A DNA stretch of 64,000 nt, taken from an uncultured Aquimarina sp. Its GTDB lineage: Bacteria; Bacteroidota; Bacteroidia; Flavobacteriales; Flavobacteriaceae. Under the pieces are notes generated by a model. The model saw nothing but the letters and a program-made list of their open reading frames with translations. It did not search any database and was not told where the DNA came from. Below are positions 1-9,334 of the stretch, piece by piece. A program made the translations under genes and the position numbers. Position 1 is the first letter of the stretch. Each line of letters starts with the position of its first letter. The stretch spans positions 186,001-250,000 of the forward strand of contig CANMLW010000005.1 of assembly GCA_947498705.1 (NCBI GenBank), read 5' to 3'.

Positions 1-2
1 AG

Positions 3-359
3 GGGTTTGAATCTGGCCAAAGTAATGCTACTTACGAAAGTGGATCAAAATATAAATTAGGAGGTTATTATATTCCTAAATATAATTCTTTAACGAGTTA
101 TTTTAGCAGAATGGTGTATCGCGCAGGATTTCGTTATGAAGAAACAGGGTTAAACCTTAGTAATCAACCAATAGATGAGTTTGGCATATCTTTTGGAGTA
201 GGATTACCAGTTGGTAGGTTATTCTCTAATGCAAACATAAATTTTGAATACGGTCAGCGAGGAACCACAGATTTTGGGCTTATTAAAGAAGAATTCTTTA
301 ACATTTCTATAGGGTTATCATTTAATGATAAGTGGTTTAGAAAAATAAAATTTAATTAA
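3..359 (+). CDS. C-terminal part of an outer-membrane-type protein (partial at window edge)
   Basis: The reading frame is open from the left edge to a TAA at 357-359, so only the last ~118 residues are present. Alternating polar/hydrophobic stretches, with Gly and aromatic residues and a final strand ending Lys-Phe-Asn, look like the last beta-strands of an outer-membrane barrel. The internal Met at 111 lies inside the frame and is not a convincing start. Position directly upstream of a TPR protein and lptC suggests an envelope role. Substrate and exact family cannot be read from this fragment. Confidence 0.6.
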   Translation, partial: GFESGQSNATYESGSKYKLGGYYIPKYNSLTSYFSRMVYRAGFRYEETGLNLSNQPIDEFGISFGVGLPVGRLFSNANINFEYGQRGTTDFGLIKEEFFNISIGLSFNDKWFRKIKFN

Positions 360-383
360 ACAATACAAATAATTACTACAGCT

Positions 384-1754
384 ATGAATACTAAAGTTTT
401 ACTTACGATAGCAACAGGACTAGTTTTAAGCACTGCAAAAGTAAGTGCTCAGGCTTCAGACTGTGCAACGACAGCTTCAATTGCTTATGAACATGCCAAG
501 GTGAAGAATTATGAATCGGCAGAGGCACCGCTTTGGAAAGTAAGAAAAGAATGTCCTACTTATAGTGTAGCAACCTATCAATTCGGTCAAAAACTATTAG
601 CAGCAAAATATAAGAAAGCTGCTGCAGGAGAGAAATTGGCTTTGGCTAAAGAAAGAATTGCGCTTTGGAAGGAAAGAAAACAGTACTTTCCTGCAAAAAC
701 AAAGTTAGGGGCAATGCACTCTGATATCGGACAGTTAATGTATGATAACAAAATTGGAACAAAAGAAAATCAATTTGCAGAGTTTCATAAAGCTTGGACA
801 GAAGACAAGGCCAACTTTAATAACCCTAAAAATGTGTATACATATTTTTCTTTACTAGTTGATCTTCATGGAGCAAAGAAAAAAGAACTTCAGGAAGTTT
901 TTGATCTATACGATGAAGTAATCGAGAAAATAGAAGATGAAGAAAGTGCAAAAGCAAAAACGATTGCTACTTTTACAGAAAAAGAAGAATCAGGTACAGC
1001 ACTAAGTAGTAAGGAGAAAAAAAAGCTTAAAAAATCTGGAATAATTTTATCAAACTACAGTAAAGTAAAAGCTGGTGTAAACCAAAAGCTAGGAGAGTTA
1101 GCAGATTGTAAAAACCTTATCCCATTGTATAATGGACAATTCGAATCAAAGAAGTCTGATGTTAATTGGTTGAAAAGTGCAGCGAGTAGAATTTCTGCAA
1201 AAGATTGTACAGACGACCCGTTATTCTTTAAATTGGTAGAGTCTTTACATAAGGCAGAGCCATCGGCTAAATCTGCATACTACCTTGGTCTATTAGCATT
1301 AAAAGATAAGAAAACTACAACAGGATTAAAATATTTTAACCAATCCGCAGAACTTGAAACTAAAGCAAGTGATAAAGCAAAAGTTTATTTCAAGATAGGT
1401 GAAGTAATGAAAAAGCAGGGTAGTAAAGGTAAAGCAAGGTCTTATTACAGAAAGGCACTTAAACAAAAGCCTTCTATGGGAGTTTGTTACATAAGAATTG
1501 CTAATATGGTGGCAAGTAGTGCCAATAACTGCGGAACAGATGTTTTTAGTAAAAGAGCGGTATATTGGTTGGCAGAAAATTATGCTAGAAGAGCAGGAAA
1601 AGTTGATCCTAGCTTAAAATCTACAGGAGATAAGTATGCAGCAAATTATAAAGCAAAAGCACCATCTAAAACAGATATTTTTAATAACCCTGGTGTAAAA
1701 TCTGTTAGTATTGGATGTTGGATTGGTGAAACAGTTAGAGTGCCAAAATTGTAA
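384..1754 (+). CDS. Secreted TPR-repeat protein
   Basis: A 456-residue protein with an N-terminal signal peptide (hydrophobic stretch, cleavage after the Ala-Gln-Ala region near residue 24). The body is Lys- and Ala-rich and helical. At least two TPR-like helix pairs are visible around residues 295-365, with a pattern like YYLGLLALKDKK...ALKYF and KAKVYFKIGEVMKKQGSKGKA. The TAA stop overlaps the ATG of lptC by one base, so the two are probably translationally coupled. It is likely a periplasmic scaffold linked to envelope assembly; the precise role is unknown. Confidence 0.75.
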   Translation: MNTKVLLTIATGLVLSTAKVSAQASDCATTASIAYEHAKVKNYESAEAPLWKVRKECPTYSVATYQFGQKLLAAKYKKAAAGEKLALAKERIALWKERKQYFPAKTKLGAMHSDIGQLMYDNKIGTKENQFAEFHKAWTEDKANFNNPKNVYTYFSLLVDLHGAKKKELQEVFDLYDEVIEKIEDEESAKAKTIATFTEKEESGTALSSKEKKKLKKSGIILSNYSKVKAGVNQKLGELADCKNLIPLYNGQFESKKSDVNWLKSAASRISAKDCTDDPLFFKLVESLHKAEPSAKSAYYLGLLALKDKKTTTGLKYFNQSAELETKASDKAKVYFKIGEVMKKQGSKGKARSYYRKALKQKPSMGVCYIRIANMVASSANNCGTDVFSKRAVYWLAENYARRAGKVDPSLKSTGDKYAANYKAKAPSKTDIFNNPGVKSVSIGCWIGETVRVPKL

Positions 1755-2311
1755 TGCAACATAAAAAATATTATATCATAAAAAGCATTGTTACAGTATG
1801 CGCTGTAACAATGCTTTTTTCATGTCAATCTACTCAAAAAGAAGATACAGCTTATATAGATTTTGAAGAAGTGCCTATTGCCGAAGCATATGAGGTGAAT
1901 TTAAAATACACAGATTCTGGTAAGTTGAAGGCTATTCTTAAAACACCAAAAGTGTTGGATTTTTCTAATAAATCTTTTGCATACTTCGAGTTTCCAAAAG
2001 GTATTGTGTTAGATATTATTGATGAAGAAGGAAAAGTTAGCGTTGTTACTTCTGATTATGCAATTTCGTATAAACAAACCGGGATTATCGATATGAGAGG
2101 TAATGTAGATATTAAAACTGCAGATAGTACCCACTTAAAAGCAAAGCAATTATATTGGGACCAAAATATTAATTGGGTATTTACAGACCAACAGTATAAA
2201 AGTTATTTGCCAGACGGAACCGTTAATGAAGCAGATGGCTTTGATGCTAATCAGGATTTTACTATCTTGAATTCACGAATTAATGATGGTGTAATGTTTA
2301 TAGAGGAGTAA
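1754..2311 (+). CDS. lptC: LptC-like LPS export lipoprotein
   Basis: A 185-residue lipoprotein: the signal peptide ends in a Leu-Phe-Ser-Cys lipobox at about residues 21-24. The rest is beta-rich, as expected for the LptC jellyroll (Lys-Leu-Lys-Ala repeats, a Gly-Asn-Val-Asp-Ile segment, then a Leu-Tyr-Trp-Asp segment that is typical of Bacteroidota LptC/YrbK). LptC links the inner-membrane LptBFG transporter to the periplasmic LPS bridge. lptE lies elsewhere in the window (16162-16671). Oddity: codons 10-22 form a perfect terminator-like hairpin (1781-1822). Confidence 0.8.
   Translation: MQHKKYYIIKSIVTVCAVTMLFSCQSTQKEDTAYIDFEEVPIAEAYEVNLKYTDSGKLKAILKTPKVLDFSNKSFAYFEFPKGIVLDIIDEEGKVSVVTSDYAISYKQTGIIDMRGNVDIKTADSTHLKAKQLYWDQNINWVFTDQQYKSYLPDGTVNEADGFDANQDFTILNSRINDGVMFIEE
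1781..1822 (+). terminator. Terminator-like hairpin inside the start of lptC
   Basis: A 16-bp perfect stem (1781-1796 with 1803-1818, loop TATGCG) is followed by a run of T, which is the textbook shape of a Rho-independent terminator. It lies within the lptC signal-peptide codons, not after a gene. It may terminate some transcripts from the TPR gene, reducing lptC expression, or it may be chance. Confidence 0.55.
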
Positions 2312-2320
2312 TCCAGTACT

Positions 2321-2515
2321 ATGATGAAAGTATTTAGATTTTTTGAATATGCTTATTTAGCAATAATGTGTTTTTTTGTATATCAGGCATATGTAGAATG
2401 GGGGCAAGAAGGAGGAAGAAGTATATTGTATCTTTTTTTTGCTGCTGTAGCGGTCTTTATGTTTTTCTTTAAAAGAAACTTTAGAAAACGATTTGAGGCT
2501 AATAACAAAGACTAA
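2321..2515 (+). CDS. Small membrane protein (64 aa)
   Basis: A 64-residue protein with two closely spaced hydrophobic segments (about residues 7-25 and 33-50) and a very basic C-terminus (KRNFRKRFEANNKD). It begins 9 bp after lptC and ends 3 bp before the next gene, so it is clearly part of the same operon. The function is unknown. The positive tail should lie in the cytoplasm. It may help the LptC protein or the neighbouring CNNM-type protein, but nothing in the sequence proves it. Confidence 0.7.
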   Translation: MMKVFRFFEYAYLAIMCFFVYQAYVEWGQEGGRSILYLFFAAVAVFMFFFKRNFRKRFEANNKD

Positions 2516-2518
2516 TCC

Positions 2519-3808
2519 ATGGAATTGCATATCGTTGTTATTCTATTTTCTCTCTTGCTTTCGGCATTCTTTTCTGGGATGGAAATTGCCTATGTTTCAT
2601 CCAATAAAATACATATTGAAATAGAAAAAAAGCAAGGTGGTTTTATTCCTAAAATACTTGCACGACTTACCAGAAAACCTTCAAAGTTTATTGCTACCAT
2701 GCTGGTAGGTAATAATATTGCATTAGTCGTGTATGGGTTTTATATGGGAGAGCTATTAATGAAAGTATTTCAGGCATCAATCCCTACAGGTTTTTGGATG
2801 TTGGATTATTTATTTACAGATCTCAAACTTTTGGCTCAAACCATAGTTTCTACAATGGTTATCTTGATTACGGCAGAGTTTTTACCAAAAGTCTTTTTCC
2901 AGATCTATTCAAATAGTTTATTGAAAGCGTTTTCTTTTCCAGCATATATATTTTATGTGATTTTTTCACCTATTTCTTCATTCGTTATCTGGATTTCGGA
3001 TTTTGTTTTAAAAAAATTTTTAAAAACAGATGGTGATGAGGTGCAACTTGCTTTTAGTAAAACAGAATTAGGTGATTACATAACAGAGCAAATGGGAACA
3101 ATAGAAGAAGATGATGAGGTAGATAGTGAGATTCAGATTTTTCAGAATGCTTTGGATTTTTCTGATGTTAAATCGCGAGAAGTCATGATCCCAAGAACCG
3201 AAATCGTTGGAGTCGAAAAATCACAATCGATAGAAGAGGTAAGTGCACTTTTTATAAATACAGGATTGTCAAAAATTATCGTGTATGATAATACGGTAGA
3301 TGATATTATAGGGTATGTGCATTCTTTTGAATTGTTTAAAAAGCCAAAATCGTTAAGAGCAATACTGCTTCCGGTTGTATTTGTGCCAGAAACAATGTTT
3401 GTTAAAGATGTACTTAATCTGTTGACCAAAAAGCATAAAAGCATTGCTGTTGTAATAGATGAATACGGAGGGACAAGCGGAATCATTACAGTAGAAGATA
3501 TTGTAGAAGAACTTTTTGGAGAAATAGAAGATGAACACGATTCTATAGAGCTTATAGAAGAGCAGTTGGCAGAAAACCGGTATAGATTCTCTGCACGACT
3601 AAAAGTAGATCATATTAATGAATCTTATAAACTGGACTTGCCAGAAGATGAGAATTATGAGACATTAGGAGGGATGATTGTAAATCATACCGAAGAAATT
3701 CCTGAAGAAGGAGAAGAGGTGAAAATAGATGATTTTAAAATCAAAATTCTGGAAACCTCGAATACCAAAATTGAAATTGTAGAATTACACGTTATTAAAG
3801 GAGATTAG
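2519..3808 (+). CDS. CNNM/CorC-type transporter with CBS pair
   Basis: A 429-residue protein with the domain order of the HlyC/CorC (CNNM) family: an N-terminal DUF21 membrane domain (residues ~1-195, opening with the typical FSGMEIAYVSSNK segment), a CBS pair (~205-325, including EVMIPRTEIVGVE and the EYGGTSGIITVEDIVEE motif), and a CorC_HlyC transporter-associated domain (~345-425). Family members are linked to Mg2+/Co2+ efflux, often with nucleotide sensing by the CBS domains. In Bacteroidota they are often annotated as hemolysins; I see no reason to infer haemolysis. Confidence 0.9.
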   Translation: MELHIVVILFSLLLSAFFSGMEIAYVSSNKIHIEIEKKQGGFIPKILARLTRKPSKFIATMLVGNNIALVVYGFYMGELLMKVFQASIPTGFWMLDYLFTDLKLLAQTIVSTMVILITAEFLPKVFFQIYSNSLLKAFSFPAYIFYVIFSPISSFVIWISDFVLKKFLKTDGDEVQLAFSKTELGDYITEQMGTIEEDDEVDSEIQIFQNALDFSDVKSREVMIPRTEIVGVEKSQSIEEVSALFINTGLSKIIVYDNTVDDIIGYVHSFELFKKPKSLRAILLPVVFVPETMFVKDVLNLLTKKHKSIAVVIDEYGGTSGIITVEDIVEELFGEIEDEHDSIELIEEQLAENRYRFSARLKVDHINESYKLDLPEDENYETLGGMIVNHTEEIPEEGEEVKIDDFKIKILETSNTKIEIVELHVIKGD

Positions 3809-3825
3809 TTTAATCAGAGGTGTAT

Positions 3826-4527
3826 ATGAGTAATAATGAAAAGTATCATTCGTTTGTGCCATTTATTCTGATATATGCTGCTTTGGTCATATGTGACTTA
3901 ATAATTGGTAGCAACCCTCGACTTATAGAATACAGGTATTTTACAAAACCTGCTATACTTAGCGCCTTGATTATCTTTTTTCTAGTATGTAAAAACAAAG
4001 TGAGGTCTTCTGTATTTTGGATAACCACATTAGCACTATTGTTTTCTTTATTTGGTGATATTCTGCTACTATTTGTAGAAAAATCTCAGGTGTTTTTTAT
4101 AGGAGGATTAGTTATGTTCTTATTGGCGCATCTAATGTATATTTTAGTTTTTTTGAAAAAGCAAAATAAACAGAAGAAAGGAGCGCTTTTCTTTTTACTT
4201 TCTTCATTATATGGGGGTATTTTGTTTGGTGTTTTATATTCAGGATTAGGAGATATGATGATTCCTGTTATCATCTATATGATTGTGATTTTGATAATGG
4301 CTAATACAGCATATCTCAGAGATGGTTGTGTGCCCAAAATCAGTTTTAAGTTAGTTTTTATAGGTGCCTTACTTTTCATGATTTCTGATAGTTTGTTGGC
4401 TTATTCGTTGTTTCATAGCACTTTATTTCTAGAAAATGTATGGATAATGAGTACCTATGCGTTTGCGCAATTGTTGATTGTTTTAGGGATTTTAAAACAA
4501 GAAAACCAGACAAGAATCATTGTATAA
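3826..4527 (+). CDS. YhhN-family membrane protein (lysoplasmalogenase-like)
   Basis: A ~233-residue, almost entirely hydrophobic protein with about eight membrane helices. The YhhN/TMEM86 pattern is visible: FTKPAILSALI, then LLFSLFGDILLL, GGLVMFLLAHLMYIL and a late FMISDSLLAY segment with the conserved Asp residues. Known members hydrolyse lysoplasmalogens; the bacterial substrate is uncertain. I prefer the ATG at 3826 to the in-frame GTG at 3820 because an AGAGG stretch sits 5 bp upstream of the ATG. Confidence 0.8.
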   Translation: MSNNEKYHSFVPFILIYAALVICDLIIGSNPRLIEYRYFTKPAILSALIIFFLVCKNKVRSSVFWITTLALLFSLFGDILLLFVEKSQVFFIGGLVMFLLAHLMYILVFLKKQNKQKKGALFFLLSSLYGGILFGVLYSGLGDMMIPVIIYMIVILIMANTAYLRDGCVPKISFKLVFIGALLFMISDSLLAYSLFHSTLFLENVWIMSTYAFAQLLIVLGILKQENQTRIIV

Positions 4528-4673
4528 ACAGTTAACCATTTCTTAAATTTTTAACAACCTTTTTGCCTTTACAAGGCAGGTGCTGGGGAAATAACCCTCA
4601 TTAAATTAGTGCTTCACAAGACTTTCAGATTTTTTAATTGGTATTATTACAATAAAATGGTATTTTCGCCCAC

Positions 4674-4681
4674 TATATTTG
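4674..4681 (+). promoter_or_regulatory. Bacteroidota -7 box of the foldase gene
   Basis: TATATTTG matches the flavobacterial TAnnTTTG -7 consensus and lies 18 bp before the ATG at 4700, implying a very short leader. No well-spaced TTG -33 element is visible. Confidence 0.45.
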
Positions 4682-4699
4682 AATAAATTATACAATACC

Positions 4700-6820
4700 A
4701 TGGCAGTTTTAAATAAAATCAGACAGCGTTCGGTTTTTCTAATCGTAATTATCGCACTAGCACTTTTCTCTTTTGTGCTAGCAGATTTGATCCGTAATGG
4801 AGGAGCAATATCACAAAAAGCAGAAAACATTATAGCAACTATAAACGGGAAAGATATAGACAGAACCGATTTTGCGAAAAAAGTGGAACTAGCTTCCAGA
4901 AGTTTTGGTGGTGGTTCATCGAGTCTTCAGGCGGTTAATTATGTTTGGAACCAGCAATTAAGAGAAACTGTTTTTGAAGAGCAATTCGAAGCTTTGGGAA
5001 TAATGGTAGGAGAAGATCAAGTAAATCAATTACTAGAAGAGTCTTTGGCAAATAACCCTACTTTTCAAAACGAAGCTGGATCTTTTGATAAGGTTAAGAT
5101 GCAAGAATATGTGGCAAACGTAAAAGCTACTTCGCCGCAAGCTTATCAACAATGGTTAGATTTTGAAACTTCTGTAAGTAAGGGAGCAAAAGAGAAAACG
5201 TACCTTACTATGATTAAAGCAGGTGTTGGTTCTACATTAAAAGAAGGAGAATTGGTGTACAGAATGGAAAATGATAAAGTTGATATCAAATATGTTCAAT
5301 TACCATTCACCAGTATACAAGATACAGAGATTACTATAAGTGATGCAGATGTAAAAGCTTATATAAAAGAACATGCTGATCAGTATAAAAGTGATGCTTC
5401 AAGAAATATTAACTATGTGTTGTTTAAAGAAGAAGCAAGCGAAGAAGATGAAAACGAGTTAAAAAAGGAAGTTGAAAGTTTACTGGCAGATAGAGTAGAG
5501 TTTAATGCAATTACAAAAGCTAATGATTCTATTAAAGGATTTGTTAATGCAGAGAATATAGAAGAATATGTAAATCAAAACTCTGCTATCAAGTATGATG
5601 ATAGTTTCAAATATAAAAAAGATTTACCTACGGTTGTTTCTGATACGCTATACAACCTTGAGGTTGGAGGGGTATTTGGACCATATAAAGATGGCGATTT
5701 TATTAAAGTTTCAAAAATAGTAGCTCATAAAAGCATGCCAGACTCTGTAAAAGCAAATCATATTTTGGTGTCGTGGGAAGGTCTTAGTACTGCTGGAGAT
5801 ACAAAAAGAACAAAAGAAGAAGCAAAAGCACTTGCAGATAGCATTAATAACGTAACAAAAGCAGATAAGTCTAAATTTTCTGAATTGGCAGCCAAGTTCT
5901 CTTCAGATAATTCTAACAAAGATAAAGGCGGAGACTTAGGATATTTTACAACGGGTAGAATGGTGCCTGCATTTAATGATTACTGTTTCGAAAATAAAGC
6001 GGGAGATCAGGGAATTGTAGAAACGCAATTTGGATACCATGTTATCAATATAGCAGAGCAAAAGAATGAGCAAAAAGTTGTTAAAGTAGCTACAGTAGCT
6101 CGTAAAATAGAGCCAAGTGAAAAAACAATCAACGCTATTTTTACAGAAACGACTAAGTTTCAGATGGCAGCTAAAGACAAAGATTTTGAAGCAGCTTCTA
6201 AAGAAAAGAATTTAACAGCAAAGCCTGTAAATAAAATAAAAGAATTAGATGAGAACATCCCAGGATTAGGGTCTAAGAGAGCTATCGTGCAATGGGCTTT
6301 TAATGAAGAGTCTAAAGTAGGAGATATCAAACGTTTTGATGTGCCAGATGGATATGCAGTAGTGCAACTAACTGCAAAAGCAGCTGAAGGAGCTATGAGT
6401 GTTGAAGAAGCAAGTGCATCGGTAAAACCTATTTTGATAAAAGAGAAAAAAGCAGCTCAATTAATCGCAAAGATATCAGGAGGTACATTAGATGCAATTG
6501 CTCAAGGTCAGGGACAAACAGTAAAAGTTGCTTCTGCCCTAAATATGAAGACTCCTACCATAAGTGGTGCAGGAACAGAACCAGCAGTAGTAGGAACGGC
6601 TTTTGCTCTTGAAGCAGGAAAAGTATCTAACCCTATTATAGGAAATAATGGAGTGTATGTAATCGAGGTTACAAAAAATACTCCAGCAAATGGATTGGAT
6701 ACATATATGAGTTATGTTGCTCAAACGTCTAAGACACAAATAGGAGCTGTAGATTCAAAAGTATTTGAAGCGCTTAAAGAAGCTGCAGAGATAGAAGATA
6801 AAAGAGCTAAGTTCTACTAG
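4700..6820 (+). CDS. PpiD-like periplasmic peptidyl-prolyl isomerase/chaperone
   Basis: A ~706-residue protein with one N-terminal membrane anchor (residues ~12-32), a SurA-N-like helical region, and a parvulin-type rotamase domain at about 350-455 (KANHILVSW near its start, GGDLGYFTTGRMVPAF, then GYHVINI). This is the PpiD arrangement: an anchored foldase at the periplasmic face that helps newly exported proteins. I chose the ATG at 4700 rather than the upstream TTG at 4679 because it places the anchor correctly (MAVLNKIRQRS start) and follows a good -7 box. It ends before a strong terminator. Confidence 0.88.
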   Translation: MAVLNKIRQRSVFLIVIIALALFSFVLADLIRNGGAISQKAENIIATINGKDIDRTDFAKKVELASRSFGGGSSSLQAVNYVWNQQLRETVFEEQFEALGIMVGEDQVNQLLEESLANNPTFQNEAGSFDKVKMQEYVANVKATSPQAYQQWLDFETSVSKGAKEKTYLTMIKAGVGSTLKEGELVYRMENDKVDIKYVQLPFTSIQDTEITISDADVKAYIKEHADQYKSDASRNINYVLFKEEASEEDENELKKEVESLLADRVEFNAITKANDSIKGFVNAENIEEYVNQNSAIKYDDSFKYKKDLPTVVSDTLYNLEVGGVFGPYKDGDFIKVSKIVAHKSMPDSVKANHILVSWEGLSTAGDTKRTKEEAKALADSINNVTKADKSKFSELAAKFSSDNSNKDKGGDLGYFTTGRMVPAFNDYCFENKAGDQGIVETQFGYHVINIAEQKNEQKVVKVATVARKIEPSEKTINAIFTETTKFQMAAKDKDFEAASKEKNLTAKPVNKIKELDENIPGLGSKRAIVQWAFNEESKVGDIKRFDVPDGYAVVQLTAKAAEGAMSVEEASASVKPILIKEKKAAQLIAKISGGTLDAIAQGQGQTVKVASALNMKTPTISGAGTEPAVVGTAFALEAGKVSNPIIGNNGVYVIEVTKNTPANGLDTYMSYVAQTSKTQIGAVDSKVFEALKEAAEIEDKRAKFY

Positions 6821-6848
6821 TAGTAGTAAAACTTAAAATAGAATAAAA

Positions 6849-6880
6849 AAACCTGAAGATTGTTTCTTCAGGTTTTTTTT
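6849..6880. terminator. Rho-independent terminator (bidirectional)
   Basis: A 9-bp stem (ACCTGAAGA 6851-6859 / TCTTCAGGT 6865-6872 region) is flanked by A and T tracts on the two sides, so it can serve the foldase gene (+) and the end of galE (-). Confidence 0.8.
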
Positions 6881-6917
6881 ATGATTATTAACTTTGATGT
6901 TGTTTTAAGCAGTGCTT

Positions 6918-7934
6918 TTATGCTCTAACTTTTTTCTCCCACTTCCAGGCAGAACTTAGGGCGTCGTCTAAGCTACTTTTTGCATTCCACCCTAATTCAT
7001 TATTTGCTTTTGAAGTATCGGCATATGCCGCTGTAATATCCCCGTCTCTTCTATCTACTATTTTATAATTTAATTTTTGTTCAGATACTTTCTCAAAGGA
7101 TTGTATAACTTCAAGAACAGAGCTTCCTGTGCCTGTACCTACATTAAAAACTTCGTAATTAGAAGATGAGTTGTTGTTCAACAATCGTTGTAAAGCAACC
7201 ACATGAGCTTTGGCAAGATCTACAACATGAATGTAATCTCTTATACAGGTGCCATCTGTTGTTGGATAATCATCTCCAAAAACAGATAATTGATTTCTCA
7301 ATCCAATGGCTGTTTGAGTAATAAAAGGTACTAGGTTTTGAGGAACACCAATGGGTAGTTCTCCAATTTCTGCAGAAGGATGAGCGCCAATAGGATTAAA
7401 ATAGCGTAGAGCAATAGCTTTTAGGTTTTTAGTAACTCTACAGGTATCCTTGATGATCTCTTCTCCTATTTGTTTTGTATTTCCATAAGGAGATTCAGCT
7501 ACTTTTACCGGAGCATCTTCTGTTATAGGTAGTTCATCTGCTTGGCCATATACGGTGCATGAAGAGCTAAAAATAAAATTAGCAGCCTGTTTTTTTGATA
7601 ATTGCTGAAGTAGGTAAATAAGTGTAGAAATATTGTTTTCGTAATAAAGTAATGGGTTTTCTACACTCTCACCTACCGCTTTAGAAGCAGCAAAATGAAT
7701 AATACCTTCGATATCAGAATGACGTTCAAAAAAATCCTGAACTTTATTCTTTTCTCTTAGATCAAATTGTTCAAAAAGAGGTTGTTTACCAGTAATAGCA
7801 ACAATGCCTTTAATAACATCGGGAGATGAGTTTGAGCAGTTATCTATGATAACAACATCAAATCCTGTGTTTTGAAGCTCTACGACTGTGTGAGAGCCTA
7901 TAAATCCTAAGCCCCCAGTAACTAAGATTTTCAT
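6918..7934 (-). CDS. galE: UDP-glucose 4-epimerase
   Basis: A 338-residue short-chain dehydrogenase of full GalE length. The NAD-binding TGGLGFIGSH motif is at residues 6-15, with the catalytic Ser/Tyr/Lys set in SSSCTVYG and SPYGNTK (YxxxK). The substrate loop includes ALRYFNPIGAHPS. It interconverts UDP-glucose and UDP-galactose in the cytoplasm and feeds surface polysaccharide and LPS synthesis. It is followed on the same strand by nothing before the shared terminator. Confidence 0.95.
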   Translation of the reverse strand: MKILVTGGLGFIGSHTVVELQNTGFDVVIIDNCSNSSPDVIKGIVAITGKQPLFEQFDLREKNKVQDFFERHSDIEGIIHFAASKAVGESVENPLLYYENNISTLIYLLQQLSKKQAANFIFSSSCTVYGQADELPITEDAPVKVAESPYGNTKQIGEEIIKDTCRVTKNLKAIALRYFNPIGAHPSAEIGELPIGVPQNLVPFITQTAIGLRNQLSVFGDDYPTTDGTCIRDYIHVVDLAKAHVVALQRLLNNNSSSNYEVFNVGTGTGSSVLEVIQSFEKVSEQKLNYKIVDRRDGDITAAYADTSKANNELGWNAKSSLDDALSSAWKWEKKVRA

Positions 7935-7976
7935 ATAGTAAATTGTTTAGTTTTTGCGCAGACGAAGTTGCAATAA

Positions 7977-8432
7977 TTATAGTATTTTAGCAACTTCTTG
8001 ATTTACAAATTCTAGAAATCGTTCATCTTGTTCTGTAAATGGGTCTGGTGTTTCAGAATCAATGTCGATTTGACCAATGTTTTCTCCGTTTTTAAATAAA
8101 GGGATTACAATTTCAGATTTAACAGTAAGACTGCACGCTATATAATTGTCTTGTGCTTGTACATCAGGAACCACAAAGTTTTTATTAGAAACAGCTACTT
8201 GACCACAGATGCCTTTTCCAAATGGTATAACAGTGTGATCAGTTTTTTCACCAACATAGGTTCTTAGGACCAATTCTTCTTTATCCCCATTCCTAAAATA
8301 AAAACCAACCCAATCATAATAATCGATTGAGTCCTTTAGTAATTGACATACCTTTTGCATTCGATCTGTTATGCTATCGTTTTTATCGGTAAGAATGAGA
8401 GTTACTTTTGGTTTTAAATCTTCAAATGACAT
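7977..8432 (-). CDS. GAF-domain protein, free methionine-(R)-sulfoxide reductase type
   Basis: A 151-residue single GAF domain. The Cys residues characteristic of fRMsr enzymes are present: GKGICGQV at about residues 75-82 and NYIACS...SEIVIPL at about 100-113, the latter carrying the expected catalytic Cys followed by the Ser-Glu-Ile-Val signature. The enzyme reduces free Met-R-sulfoxide using thioredoxin. It lies 42 bp upstream of galE on the same strand and could share its transcript. Confidence 0.85.
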   Translation of the reverse strand: MSFEDLKPKVTLILTDKNDSITDRMQKVCQLLKDSIDYYDWVGFYFRNGDKEELVLRTYVGEKTDHTVIPFGKGICGQVAVSNKNFVVPDVQAQDNYIACSLTVKSEIVIPLFKNGENIGQIDIDSETPDPFTEQDERFLEFVNQEVAKIL

Positions 8433-8685
8433 GAATTTTGTTTTTAGAGAGCGTATTAATATTTTATATATAATCGAGAATTTATATTTTAGTCGTTTTT
8501 AGAATCAAAATACAATAAGCGATACATAGTGCTCACAAAAATATTTAAAATATAAAAACTTATAGAAAAGAGGAGCTTATTGTTTCGTTAAAAATGAAGA
8601 TGGATAGTTTTATTGTGAGTTTGTATTGTAAGAATACAAGATGTAGGAATCCTGTATTTGATTAGAATTAACTAACTTGTAGAAC

Positions 8686-9261
8686 ATGGGTAATTATAAT
8701 TTTAGATCAAAAAAAGAGTACCTGTATAAGGGAATGGTATTTGTTCTTTTAGCTTTGGTAATGGGATGTGCAAAAGATAAAAAAGTAAAAGAAAACCAGG
8801 AGGTAGATGTGGTTCAGAAAAATAATAACCTTGATCATGTTAACAATAAAGTAAATGTTAGTTTTTCTGATGTAACAATAGCAAAAGTATACACATCTTA
8901 TTTGTCTATCAAAGGTGCTTTGGTAAATTCTGATAGTAAACAAGTAAGGGAAGAAGCAAAGAAATTGAGTGTTATAAATAAGGATTTAAAAGGTTTTAAA
9001 GAACTTAAAGCAGTTGTAAAACTTATTTCTTTAACAAAAGATACTAAGAAACAGCGAGATTTTTTTGCTACCTTAACTACAGAATTTGAAAAATTAATAA
9101 AAACTACTACCATAGAATCTGGAGAAATATATAAACAGTTCTGCCCGATGGCGTTTGAAGGTGAAGGAGGGTATTGGTTTTCTAATTCAAGGGAGATTAG
9201 AAATCCTTATTTTGGTAAAGAAATGCTTCTTTGCGGTAGTGTAGAAGAAGTGTTTAAATAA
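8686..9261 (+). CDS. DUF3347-type lipoprotein
   Basis: A 191-residue lipoprotein (lipobox LVMGC near residue 28). A helical middle is followed by a C-terminal block with the DUF3347 signature: FCPMAF, then GGYWFSNSREIRNPYFG, then MLLCG. This block is also found at the C-terminus of CusB-like efflux adaptors in Bacteroidota; the paired Cys and Met residues suggest copper or other soft-metal binding (inference). It stands alone with a short gap to the next lipoprotein gene. Confidence 0.75.
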   Translation: MGNYNFRSKKEYLYKGMVFVLLALVMGCAKDKKVKENQEVDVVQKNNNLDHVNNKVNVSFSDVTIAKVYTSYLSIKGALVNSDSKQVREEAKKLSVINKDLKGFKELKAVVKLISLTKDTKKQRDFFATLTTEFEKLIKTTTIESGEIYKQFCPMAFEGEGGYWFSNSREIRNPYFGKEMLLCGSVEEVFK

Positions 9262-9334
9262 ACTTTATGATAGTCAACTATCATGATGAGTAAGTAAGAG
9301 AAAAGATGTTAGATATAAACATAAATGGGATACT

